A stretch of DNA of 64,000 nt, taken from Bifidobacterium aerophilum (GTDB lineage: Bacteria; Actinomycetota; Actinomycetes; Actinomycetales; Bifidobacteriaceae). Below are positions 1-8,403 of this stretch, piece by piece. The stretch spans positions 25,602 to 89,601 of the forward strand of contig NZ_WHZW01000016.1 of the NCBI RefSeq assembly GCF_010667685.1. The letters run 5' to 3'. How positions within the stretch are numbered: position 1 is the first letter of the stretch; each line of letters opens with the position of its first letter. The translations under genes were made by a program, and so were the position numbers. The notes under the pieces are model-generated. The model searched no databases and had not been told where the DNA came from. It saw nothing but the letters and a program-made list of their open reading frames with translations.

Positions 1-233
1 AGGCGACGAGTACCGCTGAGTACATAGACTATGTTACGTGCGAATGTGGGAGTAAAGCCGAATTCAAAAAGCATGGCTAAGTTAGCGATAGCTAAGTACA
101 CATACCACAATCCAAGCTCATCACCGGATAAAAACCTCATAAGCAAAGGTAATAAAATGAACCCACTCGCCATAGACACTACAGTGCCTACATAATTCCA
201 AATAATATCCGAACGCCTAGTTTTAAGAGCCAT
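1..233 (-). CDS. Wzx-like polysaccharide flippase, N-terminal part (cut by window edge)
   Basis: The minus strand opens at an ATG at 231-233 and stays open for 77 codons to the window edge. The peptide begins MALKTRRSDIIWNYVGTVVS and continues with hydrophobic stretches rich in Ser, Leu and Met, then GDELGLWYVYLAIANLAML and a second membrane segment. This is the usual N-terminus of polysaccharide (O-antigen/teichoic acid type) flippases, which move lipid-linked repeat units across the membrane. It starts 8 bases after the stop of the polymerase-like gene and is the last visible gene of the EPS operon. The DNA is AT-rich. The call rests on about 77 residues and context. Confidence 0.7.
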   Translation of the reverse strand, partial: MALKTRRSDIIWNYVGTVVSMASGFILLPLLMRFLSGDELGLWYVYLAIANLAMLFEFGFTPTFARNIVYVLSGTRR

Positions 234-241
234 TAGAAACC

Positions 242-1381
242 TTACAAATCAATGGTGCCAGTTTTTTTGTTTAATAAAAATACAAGGAGCAATACCACAA
301 ACCCACTATAAACATTCAACCCATGCACTTCCGTTATACCTAAAACCGACCAAATAATAATAAAGCAATTAACCTTATTATTACCTCTTTTGGACAGCAT
401 CCATAAAAAAATCGCAATCAAAACAAACCATACAACCCCTATGTTCAACAATAAATAGGAGTAGAAATCATCAAAAGTGAATCTGGTTATAGGAAAAAGA
501 GAACTCCATGTAGTCGAGCGATCTGACATATCTCTGCCAAGAAGAGTAAATCCATTATTCGAATAAACATATGATCCTAAAAGTATTCGACCAGATAATA
601 GCTTATCTATCTTTAAAACTAAAGAATTCGAGCGTAAGTATAGGTTCCAAGAAATAAAGTATAGTAGCCCGACTACAGGAAATATAAGTCCAGCAACAAA
701 TGAAAGAAGTTTATTTGAATCATGGATTCTTTTACAGAAAGTTATCACAGCGATAATAAAAACAGTGCTCACGATCAATGTACGTGTCTGAGTGAGTGCC
801 GCCACAGCAAAAGTGACCATTGTTATGCATAACATTTTTTTTGCTGAAATTTTTTTATAAGATAACCAAATACAGATTAACGCCATGTTGACTATATAAG
901 CAGAAAAAACATTAGGGTGCGAATATCCGAAATTAAATCTGTTTCTAGTGCCATCGTTATAAAAATAACTGTCAATCCTGCCTGGAAGCACAATCAGTAA
1001 AAATAAAAAATGTATCATAAGGCACAGCAACGACCAACGAAAGATATAATTTATCACATAATCAAATTTATGGCCTCGTATGGCAAGGATTGTAATAATA
1101 CCTTCAAGAAGAATTGACAGTCCTGTAAAATAATAGTTTAGTAAAGCTAAAATTGATATACCTGCATAGAAGAATAACGTTCCAGCTTTATATCTTTGAC
1201 TTAAAATACTAATACCTAATGCAACAACACCCAATACGGTGAGCGCTAGATCTAATATATTAGAATATGAGAATAGCACCGATGAGCTCAGGAATAATTT
1301 TACAACAAAAATCGCCAAGCCTAACTCAAGAAAAGAATTAACGCGTGGCACAATTACTAAATTATTAATCATCTCAGCCAC
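242..1381 (-). CDS. Wzy-like EPS polymerase (multi-pass membrane protein)
   Basis: A 379-residue, very hydrophobic protein with roughly ten membrane segments and a long extracytoplasmic loop in the C-terminal half (about residues 245-305). Its length, topology and place between a glycosyltransferase and a flippase fit an O-antigen/EPS polymerase, which joins repeat units outside the membrane. Sequence conservation in this family is poor, so the call depends on topology and context. The start is a GTG at 1381 overlapping the upstream GT gene by 8 bases; an ATG three codons later (1372) is equally possible. Base composition is clearly AT-rich compared with the rest of the window, which suggests horizontal exchange of the strain-specific end of the EPS cluster. 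Confidence 0.7.
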   Translation of the reverse strand: MAEMINNLVIVPRVNSFLELGLAIFVVKLFLSSSVLFSYSNILDLALTVLGVVALGISILSQRYKAGTLFFYAGISILALLNYYFTGLSILLEGIITILAIRGHKFDYVINYIFRWSLLCLMIHFLFLLIVLPGRIDSYFYNDGTRNRFNFGYSHPNVFSAYIVNMALICIWLSYKKISAKKMLCITMVTFAVAALTQTRTLIVSTVFIIAVITFCKRIHDSNKLLSFVAGLIFPVVGLLYFISWNLYLRSNSLVLKIDKLLSGRILLGSYVYSNNGFTLLGRDMSDRSTTWSSLFPITRFTFDDFYSYLLLNIGVVWFVLIAIFLWMLSKRGNNKVNCFIIIWSVLGITEVHGLNVYSGFVVLLLVFLLNKKTGTIDL

Positions 1382-2477
1382 TTATTCCACAATTATCTGT
1401 AACCGATTGATAAACGTTTTTATAACTTTGAATCATTGATTCAATACTATACTTTTCAATTGCATGTTTATATGCCAAGCTCACTATCTTTGCCGTATCT
1501 TCTGTTTCTATTTGATGTATCGCAAGTGCCAACTGAAAACTATCCCCGACATTAAATAGCAATCCATACTGATCATTTCCAATGATTTCTTTCGGGCCGT
1601 CTACCGCCGAAGCAATGACAGGAATCTTGGCCATCATCGCCTCGATGATGGCAATGCCAAATCCTTCATATCGGGATGGCAACACGAAGATATCGGATTG
1701 TGCCAGCAGCTGGGGAATATCGTTTCGATTACCAAGAAATTCGACATGCTCCAACCCATATCCCGCAGCACGATCAATCAATTGCTGACGATATTCGGGG
1801 TGCTCAGATGGCTCCGCACCGACGAACAGACACCGGTAATGTTCACCGCGTTTGGCGAGATCGGCAAGTGCATCAATCAGGATGTCCTGTCCTTTTTTCT
1901 CAGGCAACAGTCGCGCAACGCATATTATCGTCTTTAACCCATTTTGTGAGCCATGGTGGCTAATGAACTTGTCTGGGTCAACGCCGTTATACACCACAGC
2001 GGTACGAGGCTCAGGAAATCCAGCACTGACGATATTTCCATACACGGATTTCGAAATAGCTGTGATACGGGAAACCAGTAGCTTATGTAAAGCTACGGTC
2101 GTTGCTGGAAGATGGTTATAAATATTGGTGTCGTGAACAGTGTAAACATACTTCCACCGAGGATGCAGCAACTTCAGCGGCAACGTAAACAACAGCACAT
2201 TGTTACTGTGGCAATGCACCACATTCGGACGAAAATCAGACAAAACCGCATTTAACTTCCTCAGGTAGCGAAGTTTCCCTTGACCTTCGGGACGATTCAG
2301 ACATACGACAGTCACATTTGCGCGCTTGTGGATTGCATCAATCAATGCTGCATCGAAGGTGTTATTAATGATACAAAGCATGAGTTGATCTTCAGAAGAC
2401 CAGTTATTTAGTAGATCAATAAGAAGATGCTCAATTCCACCACTGGTGAAAGAAAATACTACATGTGCAGTACGCAT
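1374..2477 (-). CDS. GT4-family glycosyltransferase
   Basis: A 367-residue GT-B fold enzyme that would add a sugar to the growing EPS repeat unit at the cytoplasmic face of the membrane. The N-terminus SFTSGGIEHLLIDLL is the acceptor-side glycine loop. The C-terminal half has the nucleotide-sugar domain with ARLLPEKKGQDILIDAL and the EX7E-type motif in SRYEGFGIAIIEAM. Its donor and acceptor cannot be told from sequence. It starts 8 bases after the hydrolase-like gene and its stop overlaps the polymerase start, so it is co-translated within the EPS operon. Confidence 0.85.
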   Translation of the reverse strand: MRTAHVVFSFTSGGIEHLLIDLLNNWSSEDQLMLCIINNTFDAALIDAIHKRANVTVVCLNRPEGQGKLRYLRKLNAVLSDFRPNVVHCHSNNVLLFTLPLKLLHPRWKYVYTVHDTNIYNHLPATTVALHKLLVSRITAISKSVYGNIVSAGFPEPRTAVVYNGVDPDKFISHHGSQNGLKTIICVARLLPEKKGQDILIDALADLAKRGEHYRCLFVGAEPSEHPEYRQQLIDRAAGYGLEHVEFLGNRNDIPQLLAQSDIFVLPSRYEGFGIAIIEAMMAKIPVIASAVDGPKEIIGNDQYGLLFNVGDSFQLALAIHQIETEDTAKIVSLAYKHAIEKYSIESMIQSYKNVYQSVTDNCGISG

Positions 2478-2485
2478 TCGTACTC

Positions 2486-3292
2486 CTAAGAATCCGCATT
2501 GATTATGTGATTAATAGAGGAGACAAAGAATGCAGGGAAGTAGAGACTTACATCCCCATGATTTTCATAATCTTTAACGTCCTCAACGAGATTGAAACCA
2601 CATTCACGTAATACCTTGAGAAGATCTTTGATGTGCTCCTTATACGTGTGTTCTTGCGTTGAATAATGGATATAGATATGCTGTTCTTTCGCAAATTGAT
2701 TTGCTTCGATATTCTTCTTGAGATAGATATCGAGTACATCTGAGACCTTGGCCACAACATCAGCGTTTTTTGACACGGCAATGCTCTCGAGCGTTATCAA
2801 TCCTCCTGGAGCCTGTAGATACGTGCCAAGCCAGAATTGTGGTGCACCAGTAATGATTTCGGCACCTAAGCCGCGACCTGCGTATTGGACGCCAAAGTTT
2901 AACGCTGCCCAACCGCCCTTTGAAGATCCACCGAAACATACCTTCTTGATCTCCGGGCGCTTGAGGAACGAGTCAATAAGGGTCTTGGTCGCCTTCTCCA
3001 TCTCGAAACCAGGATATGCACCAAGGTAATAGCCGCCACGATGGTCCTCACCGAAATCATCAAGAATGAATAGCTTATTGACCGGGATATTCTTCAAGGT
3101 ACGCATATAGTTGTAACGCGCGGGAAGCCCAGGTCGAGTGCAAGCACTGAATACTACCAACAGACGATTCGACCCCTTGCAAGGCTGATACATATATTTC
3201 AGTGTGGTATTCCCGTAGCGGAATTTACGTTCTTGAACAGCTTGTTTCAGCAATGTGGTGGCAAATTCGATGTATTTACTCAGTTTTTTCAT
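2486..3292 (-). CDS. Alpha/beta-hydrolase-like protein of the EPS cluster (Asp2/XcbB-like)
   Basis: A 268-residue protein without signal peptide. It has a nucleophile elbow in CFGGSSKGGWAALNFG (Ser about 124) and a late NHGDVSLYFP that would supply the catalytic His, so it looks like a serine alpha/beta-hydrolase. Proteins of this shape occur in accessory Sec Asp2 and in XcbB/CpsF-type capsule clusters, where they are proposed to acetylate or otherwise modify glycans; that role here is inference. Its ATG overlaps the TGA of the upstream gene (ATGA at 3289-3292), indicating translational coupling. The substrate is unknown. Confidence 0.55.
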   Translation of the reverse strand: MKKLSKYIEFATTLLKQAVQERKFRYGNTTLKYMYQPCKGSNRLLVVFSACTRPGLPARYNYMRTLKNIPVNKLFILDDFGEDHRGGYYLGAYPGFEMEKATKTLIDSFLKRPEIKKVCFGGSSKGGWAALNFGVQYAGRGLGAEIITGAPQFWLGTYLQAPGGLITLESIAVSKNADVVAKVSDVLDIYLKKNIEANQFAKEQHIYIHYSTQEHTYKEHIKDLLKVLRECGFNLVEDVKDYENHGDVSLYFPAFFVSSINHIINADS

Positions 3293-4890
3293 CGAGACTC
3301 CTTCGCCACTTGCCTATACAGGTTTGTCAATTCACGGAAGTATCCGGCATCGTTGAACTCACGTTCGGCAAGTTCGCGCGACGCTTGTGAGAATTCCACG
3401 TAACGTGCACGATCGTTGAGGCGTACCAATGAGTCAGCCAACGCATCTACATCGCCAGGCTTTATCAGATAGCCGTTTTCACCATCATGCACGGCAGCAG
3501 CCATATCACCCACGCTCGTGGCGACCACGGGCATGCCATAGCTGATGGCTTCTAGTACGGCGACGGGGAGACCTTCGTTATATGAAGGCAGCACAAGCGC
3601 TTGACTGTGTTCGAACAGTTCGCGCTTCTTATCGCCGACGGTCCAACCGGCGAAATCTACGGCATCACCCGACAGCCCGAGATTTTGGGCCTTGGTTTTG
3701 AGTTCTTCCTCCTGAGCGCCGGTGCCGGCAATGACTACATGCATATTGCCCAGTCGATTCGTATTACGAAGCTCAGCTAACGCATTCAGTAAATCGTCCA
3801 CACCCTTGCGCTGAATGAGCACACCCATAAACAACACTTGGAAGCGCTTACCAGACTCAGGCCAACTCACAGTTATGTCGGGGATGTGTACGGTGTTGCT
3901 TACTACCACCGTATGTGCAGCCGGTTCGATAGTTTTGATGCGCTCATTCCACTGATTGCCAAGCACGATCACGGCCGAGGCTTCTCGCAACATGGCGCAG
4001 ATGCGTTCCTGCTGCTTAGGATTGCAGCTGTCATACCATTTCTTGAACTCTGAACCATGCATATGGATGACATCAGGCACATCATACTTACGGCACAGTT
4101 TGTGCACCTGGTGCTTACGTACAAAGCTGCCCCTATACGACATATGAATATGTACTACGTTCGGACGAGTAATCGGATTGGCAAGCAGCTTGCGGATCCG
4201 ATGCAATGCCTTTTCAAAGAATAGGATTTTCTTCACCGGGTTCGCGGCGATGTATGTCGGAATGAATTTCATGGATACGCCATCTGCCGCCCAATCATGG
4301 GCGAGCAGTTGACTGATTACGCTGGTGATGCCACCCTTAACCGACGGATCATTGCCGACCATGAGCACACTCAGGCTATCGTCGTTCGTTTCAGATGTCT
4401 GCTCCCCCATTACTTCGGAATGAATGAACCCATTAATCGAGTCAATAATGGTCTTAGTATTGGAATGAAACGGCCGGTACTCAGTATGCTGCACTTCATC
4501 CAGAGCATGACCAAGCTGGGAACAGTCATCACAGACGCAGATGATATCCATCTGCTTGAATTCCTTGAGCAACTGCAGCTGATGGTCATCCACATGCTCA
4601 CCGTACTTAGCAAGACGTGGAACAGCGATAACCTTTTTGCCTTTCTTCACTGCTCCAATGATTGCACCAGTACCACCATGCGTAATGACAAGATTAGCTT
4701 CATCCATACGTTTGGCGAATTCGTCGCGATCAAGGAAATTCTTGAACTCATAGTGTTTCGGCTGATAATCGCTGTAACCGCTTTGTGCAAACACTGGCTC
4801 AGCAATGATGCCATTCGCTACCAATTCGTCCACTGCCTTAAGCAGTCGATTGAACTGGAATTTTTGTGATCCTAAGGTAATGAAAATCAT
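3289..4890 (-). CDS. Fused PssE-like and GT4 glycosyltransferase
   Basis: A 533-residue protein made of two enzymes. Residues 1 to about 155 form a PssE/Alg13-like domain (start MIFITLGSQKFQFNRLLKAV, donor-site motif VITHGGTGAI near 68-77). From about residue 172 a full GT4 glycosyltransferase follows (VGNDPSVKGGITSVISQLL, and an EX7E-type motif in SYNEGLPVAVLEAISYG). PssE normally pairs with the membrane-anchored PssD to make one bipartite transferase, and the PssD-like gene lies directly upstream (26 bases). The fusion therefore links two successive sugar additions in one polypeptide. Donor sugars are not readable from sequence; the neighbouring UDP-glucose dehydrogenase makes UDP-glucuronate a reasonable guess for the PssDE step. 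Confidence 0.85.
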   Translation of the reverse strand: MIFITLGSQKFQFNRLLKAVDELVANGIIAEPVFAQSGYSDYQPKHYEFKNFLDRDEFAKRMDEANLVITHGGTGAIIGAVKKGKKVIAVPRLAKYGEHVDDHQLQLLKEFKQMDIICVCDDCSQLGHALDEVQHTEYRPFHSNTKTIIDSINGFIHSEVMGEQTSETNDDSLSVLMVGNDPSVKGGITSVISQLLAHDWAADGVSMKFIPTYIAANPVKKILFFEKALHRIRKLLANPITRPNVVHIHMSYRGSFVRKHQVHKLCRKYDVPDVIHMHGSEFKKWYDSCNPKQQERICAMLREASAVIVLGNQWNERIKTIEPAAHTVVVSNTVHIPDITVSWPESGKRFQVLFMGVLIQRKGVDDLLNALAELRNTNRLGNMHVVIAGTGAQEEELKTKAQNLGLSGDAVDFAGWTVGDKKRELFEHSQALVLPSYNEGLPVAVLEAISYGMPVVATSVGDMAAAVHDGENGYLIKPGDVDALADSLVRLNDRARYVEFSQASRELAEREFNDAGYFRELTNLYRQVAKESR

Positions 4891-4916
4891 TAGTCCGTCA
4901 CCCGCATCCTATCGAC

Positions 4917-5387
4917 TCAGTAGATGCTACCGAGATAGATGGCATTCGGATAGATGTTTTTCATGCTCTCCCACTGCACATAGAATCGGTCAGCAAAACG
5001 GTACAGCAACTTGCCGGACTCCGTTGCAGAAGTCACCTTTGCAAACGATTCGATATAGACAAGCTTCTTACCAAACAACTTCATGATCAGGCACATCGGT
5101 AACATGGCAAGTACACCTGTGCAGATAATTACATCCGGGCGTTCCCTAACGAAGATACCAAGACAACGAAACGCGTTGATAACCAGTTTCAACAGCACGG
5201 ACTTTTCCTTGCGGTTGATTTGGCCTACATAATAGGTCTTCTCCCCCTCGGTCTTCGATTCATATTGTGTCTGTTCAGTCAGTACGAAACTGTCGTACTG
5301 CTGCATCAGAGGTTTCAACATCATTAGCTGTTCGTAGTGGCCACCGGAGGACGCAGCGAAACATAATTTGGGGGATTTCCTGCTCAT
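4917..5387 (-). CDS. PssD-like (Alg14-like) glycosyltransferase subunit
   Basis: 156 residues from the ATG at 5387 (MSRKSPKLCFAASSGGHYEQ). The frame is open further upstream, but that extension overlaps the preceding dehydrogenase gene and looks non-coding. The SSGGH motif near the N-terminus, the central hydrophobic stretch around VIICTGVLAMLPMCLIMKLF and the length match Alg14/PssD proteins, which anchor the catalytic PssE/Alg13 partner to the membrane and bind the lipid acceptor. The partner domain is the N-terminus of the next gene. The spacing (25 bases after the upstream gene, 26 before the next) fits one operon. Confidence 0.85.
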   Translation of the reverse strand: MSRKSPKLCFAASSGGHYEQLMMLKPLMQQYDSFVLTEQTQYESKTEGEKTYYVGQINRKEKSVLLKLVINAFRCLGIFVRERPDVIICTGVLAMLPMCLIMKLFGKKLVYIESFAKVTSATESGKLLYRFADRFYVQWESMKNIYPNAIYLGSIY

Positions 5388-5412
5388 GCTGTATGTATCT
5401 TTCGACTCGAAC

Positions 5413-6669
5413 TCAGTCTCTACGGAACAGGTCGCGCGTATAGACCTTGTTTTCAACGTCATCAAGGCAGGAGTCGTAACGGTTTGCGAGAATCGCATCG
5501 CTACGCTTCTTGAATTCATCGAGATCGTTGACCACTTCGGAGCCGAAGAATGTGGTACCGTTCTCCAGCGTAGGCTCGCATACGATAACGGTCGCGCCCT
5601 TCGCTTTGATACGCTTCATCACACCCTGAATCGCGGACTGACGGAAGTTATCTGAATTGGACTTCATGGTCAATCGGTAGACACCGATGGTTACCGGCTT
5701 TTCGTCAGCGGAATCATACTCGTTGTTGTCGTTATAGCCGTAGTAGCCAGCTTTCTTAAGTACACTATCGGCAATAAAGTCCTTGCGGGTGGCGTTGGAC
5801 TCCACGATGGCTTCAATGAGATTCTCCGGCACGTCCCGGTAGTTGGCGAGCAACTGCTTGGTGTCCTTCGGCAGGCAGTAGCCGCCGTAGCCGAAGCTTG
5901 GGTTGTTGTAATGGGTGCCGATACGCGGATCGAGGCATACACCATCAATGATTTCTCGCGTATTCAATCCCTTGGACTCGGCGTAGGTGTCGAGTTCGTT
6001 GAAGTAAGAGACGCGCAGTGCCAGATAGGTGTTGGCGAACAGCTTGACGGCCTCGGCCTCGGTGAAGCCCATGAACAACGTGTGAATGTTCTCCTCGATG
6101 GCGCCCTGCTGCAGCAGCTTGGCAAAGGTGTGGGCGGCCTCCACGAGGTGCTCATCCTGAGGGTCGGTGCCGACCACGATACGGCTCGGGTACAGGTTGT
6201 CATACAAAGCCTTGGACTCGCGCAGGAATTCAGGGCTGAAGATGATGTTCTTGGAGCCGGTCTTCTCACGGATGGACTTGGTGTAGCCGACAGGAATGGT
6301 GGACTTGATCACCATGATCGCGTCCGGGTTGACCTTCATCACTAGGTCGATGACGGACTCCACTGCGGAGGTATCGAAGAAATTCTTCGTGCTGTCATAG
6401 TTGGTCGGTGCGGCAATGATCACGAAATCGGCGTCCGCATAGGCCTTCTCACCATCGAGCGTGGCGGTAAGATTCAATTCTTTCTCCGCGAAGTATTTCT
6501 CGATGTAATCATCCTGAATTGGAGACTTGCGCGCATTGATCATATCAACCTTCGCCGGAACAATATCCACAGCGGTAACCTGATGATGCTGCGACAACAA
6601 GGTAGCCAGGCTCAGGCCAACATAACCAGTACCGGCAACGGCAATCTTCAACGAATCAAAATCACGCAT
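5413..6669 (-). CDS. ugd: UDP-glucose 6-dehydrogenase
   Basis: Oxidises UDP-glucose to UDP-glucuronate with two NAD+, supplying an acidic sugar for EPS. The N-terminal Rossmann motif is in [18 protein letters not shown], and the catalytic cysteine sits in [15 protein letters not shown], typical of the roughly 400-residue bacterial enzymes of this family. The ATG at 6669 is preferred over one six codons upstream because a GAGG ribosome-binding site lies 12 bases before it. It gives 418 residues. The stop lies 25 bases before the PssD-like gene. Function is secure; activity on other UDP-hexoses cannot be excluded. Confidence 0.92.
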   Translation of the reverse strand: MRDFDSLKIAVAGTGYVGLSLATLLSQHHQVTAVDIVPAKVDMINARKSPIQDDYIEKYFAEKELNLTATLDGEKAYADADFVIIAAPTNYDSTKNFFDTSAVESVIDLVMKVNPDAIMVIKSTIPVGYTKSIREKTGSKNIIFSPEFLRESKALYDNLYPSRIVVGTDPQDEHLVEAAHTFAKLLQQGAIEENIHTLFMGFTEAEAVKLFANTYLALRVSYFNELDTYAESKGLNTREIIDGVCLDPRIGTHYNNPSFGYGGYCLPKDTKQLLANYRDVPENLIEAIVESNATRKDFIADSVLKKAGYYGYNDNNEYDSADEKPVTIGVYRLTMKSNSDNFRQSAIQGVMKRIKAKGATVIVCEPTLENGTTFFGSEVVNDLDEFKKRSDAILANRYDSCLDDVENKVYTRDLFRRD

Positions 6670-6746
6670 AGTATTTTTTGACCTCATTTCAATGGAACGA
6701 TATAAATAGCCGCGACTTTAAAGGAAACAGAACAATAGCAGCCTCA

Positions 6747-8249
6747 TCACCTCGCTGCTCGGCGAGCAGTGCTTTTCTTGCGCGTTCGGCTTTTCTTCCT
6801 ACGAGACGACTCATCGTCATCGTCGTAGTAGTAATTACTGTGCGAATACCCGGACTTCTTGTTCTCCTTGGCAAAGTTGAAGACGAAGCCGGTCACCGAA
6901 ACGCCGAGGTTGTCCAGCTGTGCGGCGATGTCACGCAGTTCGCGCTTGTCGGTCACGTCACGGCCGGACACCAGTACCATGCCGTTGCCCATCGAGGCGA
7001 ACACGGTCGCGTCGTTGGCCACGATCATCGGCGACGTGTCCACCAGCACGTAGTCGTACTGGGTGAGCGCCTGCTTGATCAGTTCCTTCATGGTCTGCGA
7101 GTTCAGCAACGCGGACGCGTTCGGCGGCTTCGGACCGGCCGGCATGATGTGCAGGTTCGGCCTCCAGTAGCGCTGCACCACATCCTTCACGGTTGCCTGA
7201 CCGGACAGCACATGGGTCAGACCAGCATTGCCCTCAAGCGACAACTTATTGGCGACCAACGGATGACGCAGATCCGCATCGATCAGCAGCACACTCGCAC
7301 CGTTTTCCGCCAACGTGGCCGCAATGTTCACCGAAGTGGTCGTCTTGCCCTCATTCGGGCCGACCGACGAAATAACGATCAGACGAGACTTCGTGCCCTC
7401 GACGGCCTGGGTAAACGAGAGGTTGGTGCGAATACGACGGTATTCCTCGGCGATGGCGCTGCTCGGCGAAGAGACGATTACCGGCACAGCCTTCTTCAAG
7501 TTCTCGTCGTCCGGGATACGCCCCATGATCGGCGCATCGATGACTTCCTGAAGATCACGGATATCCTGGACTCGGGTAGACAGCAGATCCCGAAGCAACG
7601 CCACAATCACGCCCAATACGAGACCAACTGCGATACCAAGCGCCAAATTCATCTTGACATTCGGAGAACTCGGCGACGTCGGTTCCTGCGCCTGCTGAAC
7701 GACAGTCAGCATGACGGGAGACTTCTGATCGGAGGAATAGATGGATTCCTCCACCACGGTCTTGAGCGAATCCGCAACAGCATTCGCAATAGCAGCGGAC
7801 TGTCGGGCGTCACCATCGGTGGCGCTCACATTGACGAATGCGGTATCCGTCGGATTGGTGACGGATAGCTCGGCAGCAAGTTGATCGACGGTCATGCTTA
7901 ACCCGAGATCATCGATCACCGGCTGCAATACCGATTCGGTGGTGGCAAGCGTTGGATACGATTTGATCTGATTGGAAATATATGTACCCGCACTGTTGAT
8001 GCTGTTGAAGTTATCCTGCGAATTGGCGGAATCGCTACGGTACGTGGCGAATGCTTGTGCAGTGGATGTGTATTTCGGCGGAGTGAGAACCGTATACGCA
8101 CACACCGCAGCGAACACAGCAACGAACACGACGATCATCGCAACAACATGTTTGCGCACGGCATGCAAGATATCCATGACGGTGATGCCCTCTGAAACGG
8201 CATCCTCAGCACCATGATTCCGCTGCTCGTTGTTCTCTCCGGAAACCAC
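6747..8249 (-). CDS. Polysaccharide co-polymerase/tyrosine autokinase fusion (Wzz plus BY-kinase)
   Basis: A 500-residue protein that combines a chain-length determinant with a bacterial tyrosine kinase. Membrane segments lie at about 34-54 and 200-219 and flank an extracytoplasmic Wzz-like domain. The cytoplasmic kinase has Walker A SSVGPNEGKTTT (about 294-305) and Walker A' LLIDADLRHP (about 321-330). The C-terminal tail has the tyrosine cluster SHSNYYYDDDDESS followed by a very basic end. Autophosphorylation of such clusters controls EPS polymerisation in related systems. The start is a GTG at 8249 with a good site (GAGGAG, 7 bases before). It follows the DUF4012 gene after 154 bases in which no strong promoter is visible. 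Confidence 0.9.
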   Translation of the reverse strand: MVSGENNEQRNHGAEDAVSEGITVMDILHAVRKHVVAMIVVFVAVFAAVCAYTVLTPPKYTSTAQAFATYRSDSANSQDNFNSINSAGTYISNQIKSYPTLATTESVLQPVIDDLGLSMTVDQLAAELSVTNPTDTAFVNVSATDGDARQSAAIANAVADSLKTVVEESIYSSDQKSPVMLTVVQQAQEPTSPSSPNVKMNLALGIAVGLVLGVIVALLRDLLSTRVQDIRDLQEVIDAPIMGRIPDDENLKKAVPVIVSSPSSAIAEEYRRIRTNLSFTQAVEGTKSRLIVISSVGPNEGKTTTSVNIAATLAENGASVLLIDADLRHPLVANKLSLEGNAGLTHVLSGQATVKDVVQRYWRPNLHIMPAGPKPPNASALLNSQTMKELIKQALTQYDYVLVDTSPMIVANDATVFASMGNGMVLVSGRDVTDKRELRDIAAQLDNLGVSVTGFVFNFAKENKKSGYSHSNYYYDDDDESSRRKKSRTRKKSTARRAAR

Positions 8250-8403
8250 CCGTTTTCTCCTCTTAATCCGAACTTCTGCACGTAACCAATGTGGATTTTA
8301 TCAATGCCCCTGTACCCCCTTAAAATAGGGTCTCAGATGCCGACAAGCATTCACAAATCATCCATTTTTCCTCATTATTCCAGTGCAACCGGAAGCATTC
8401 ACC

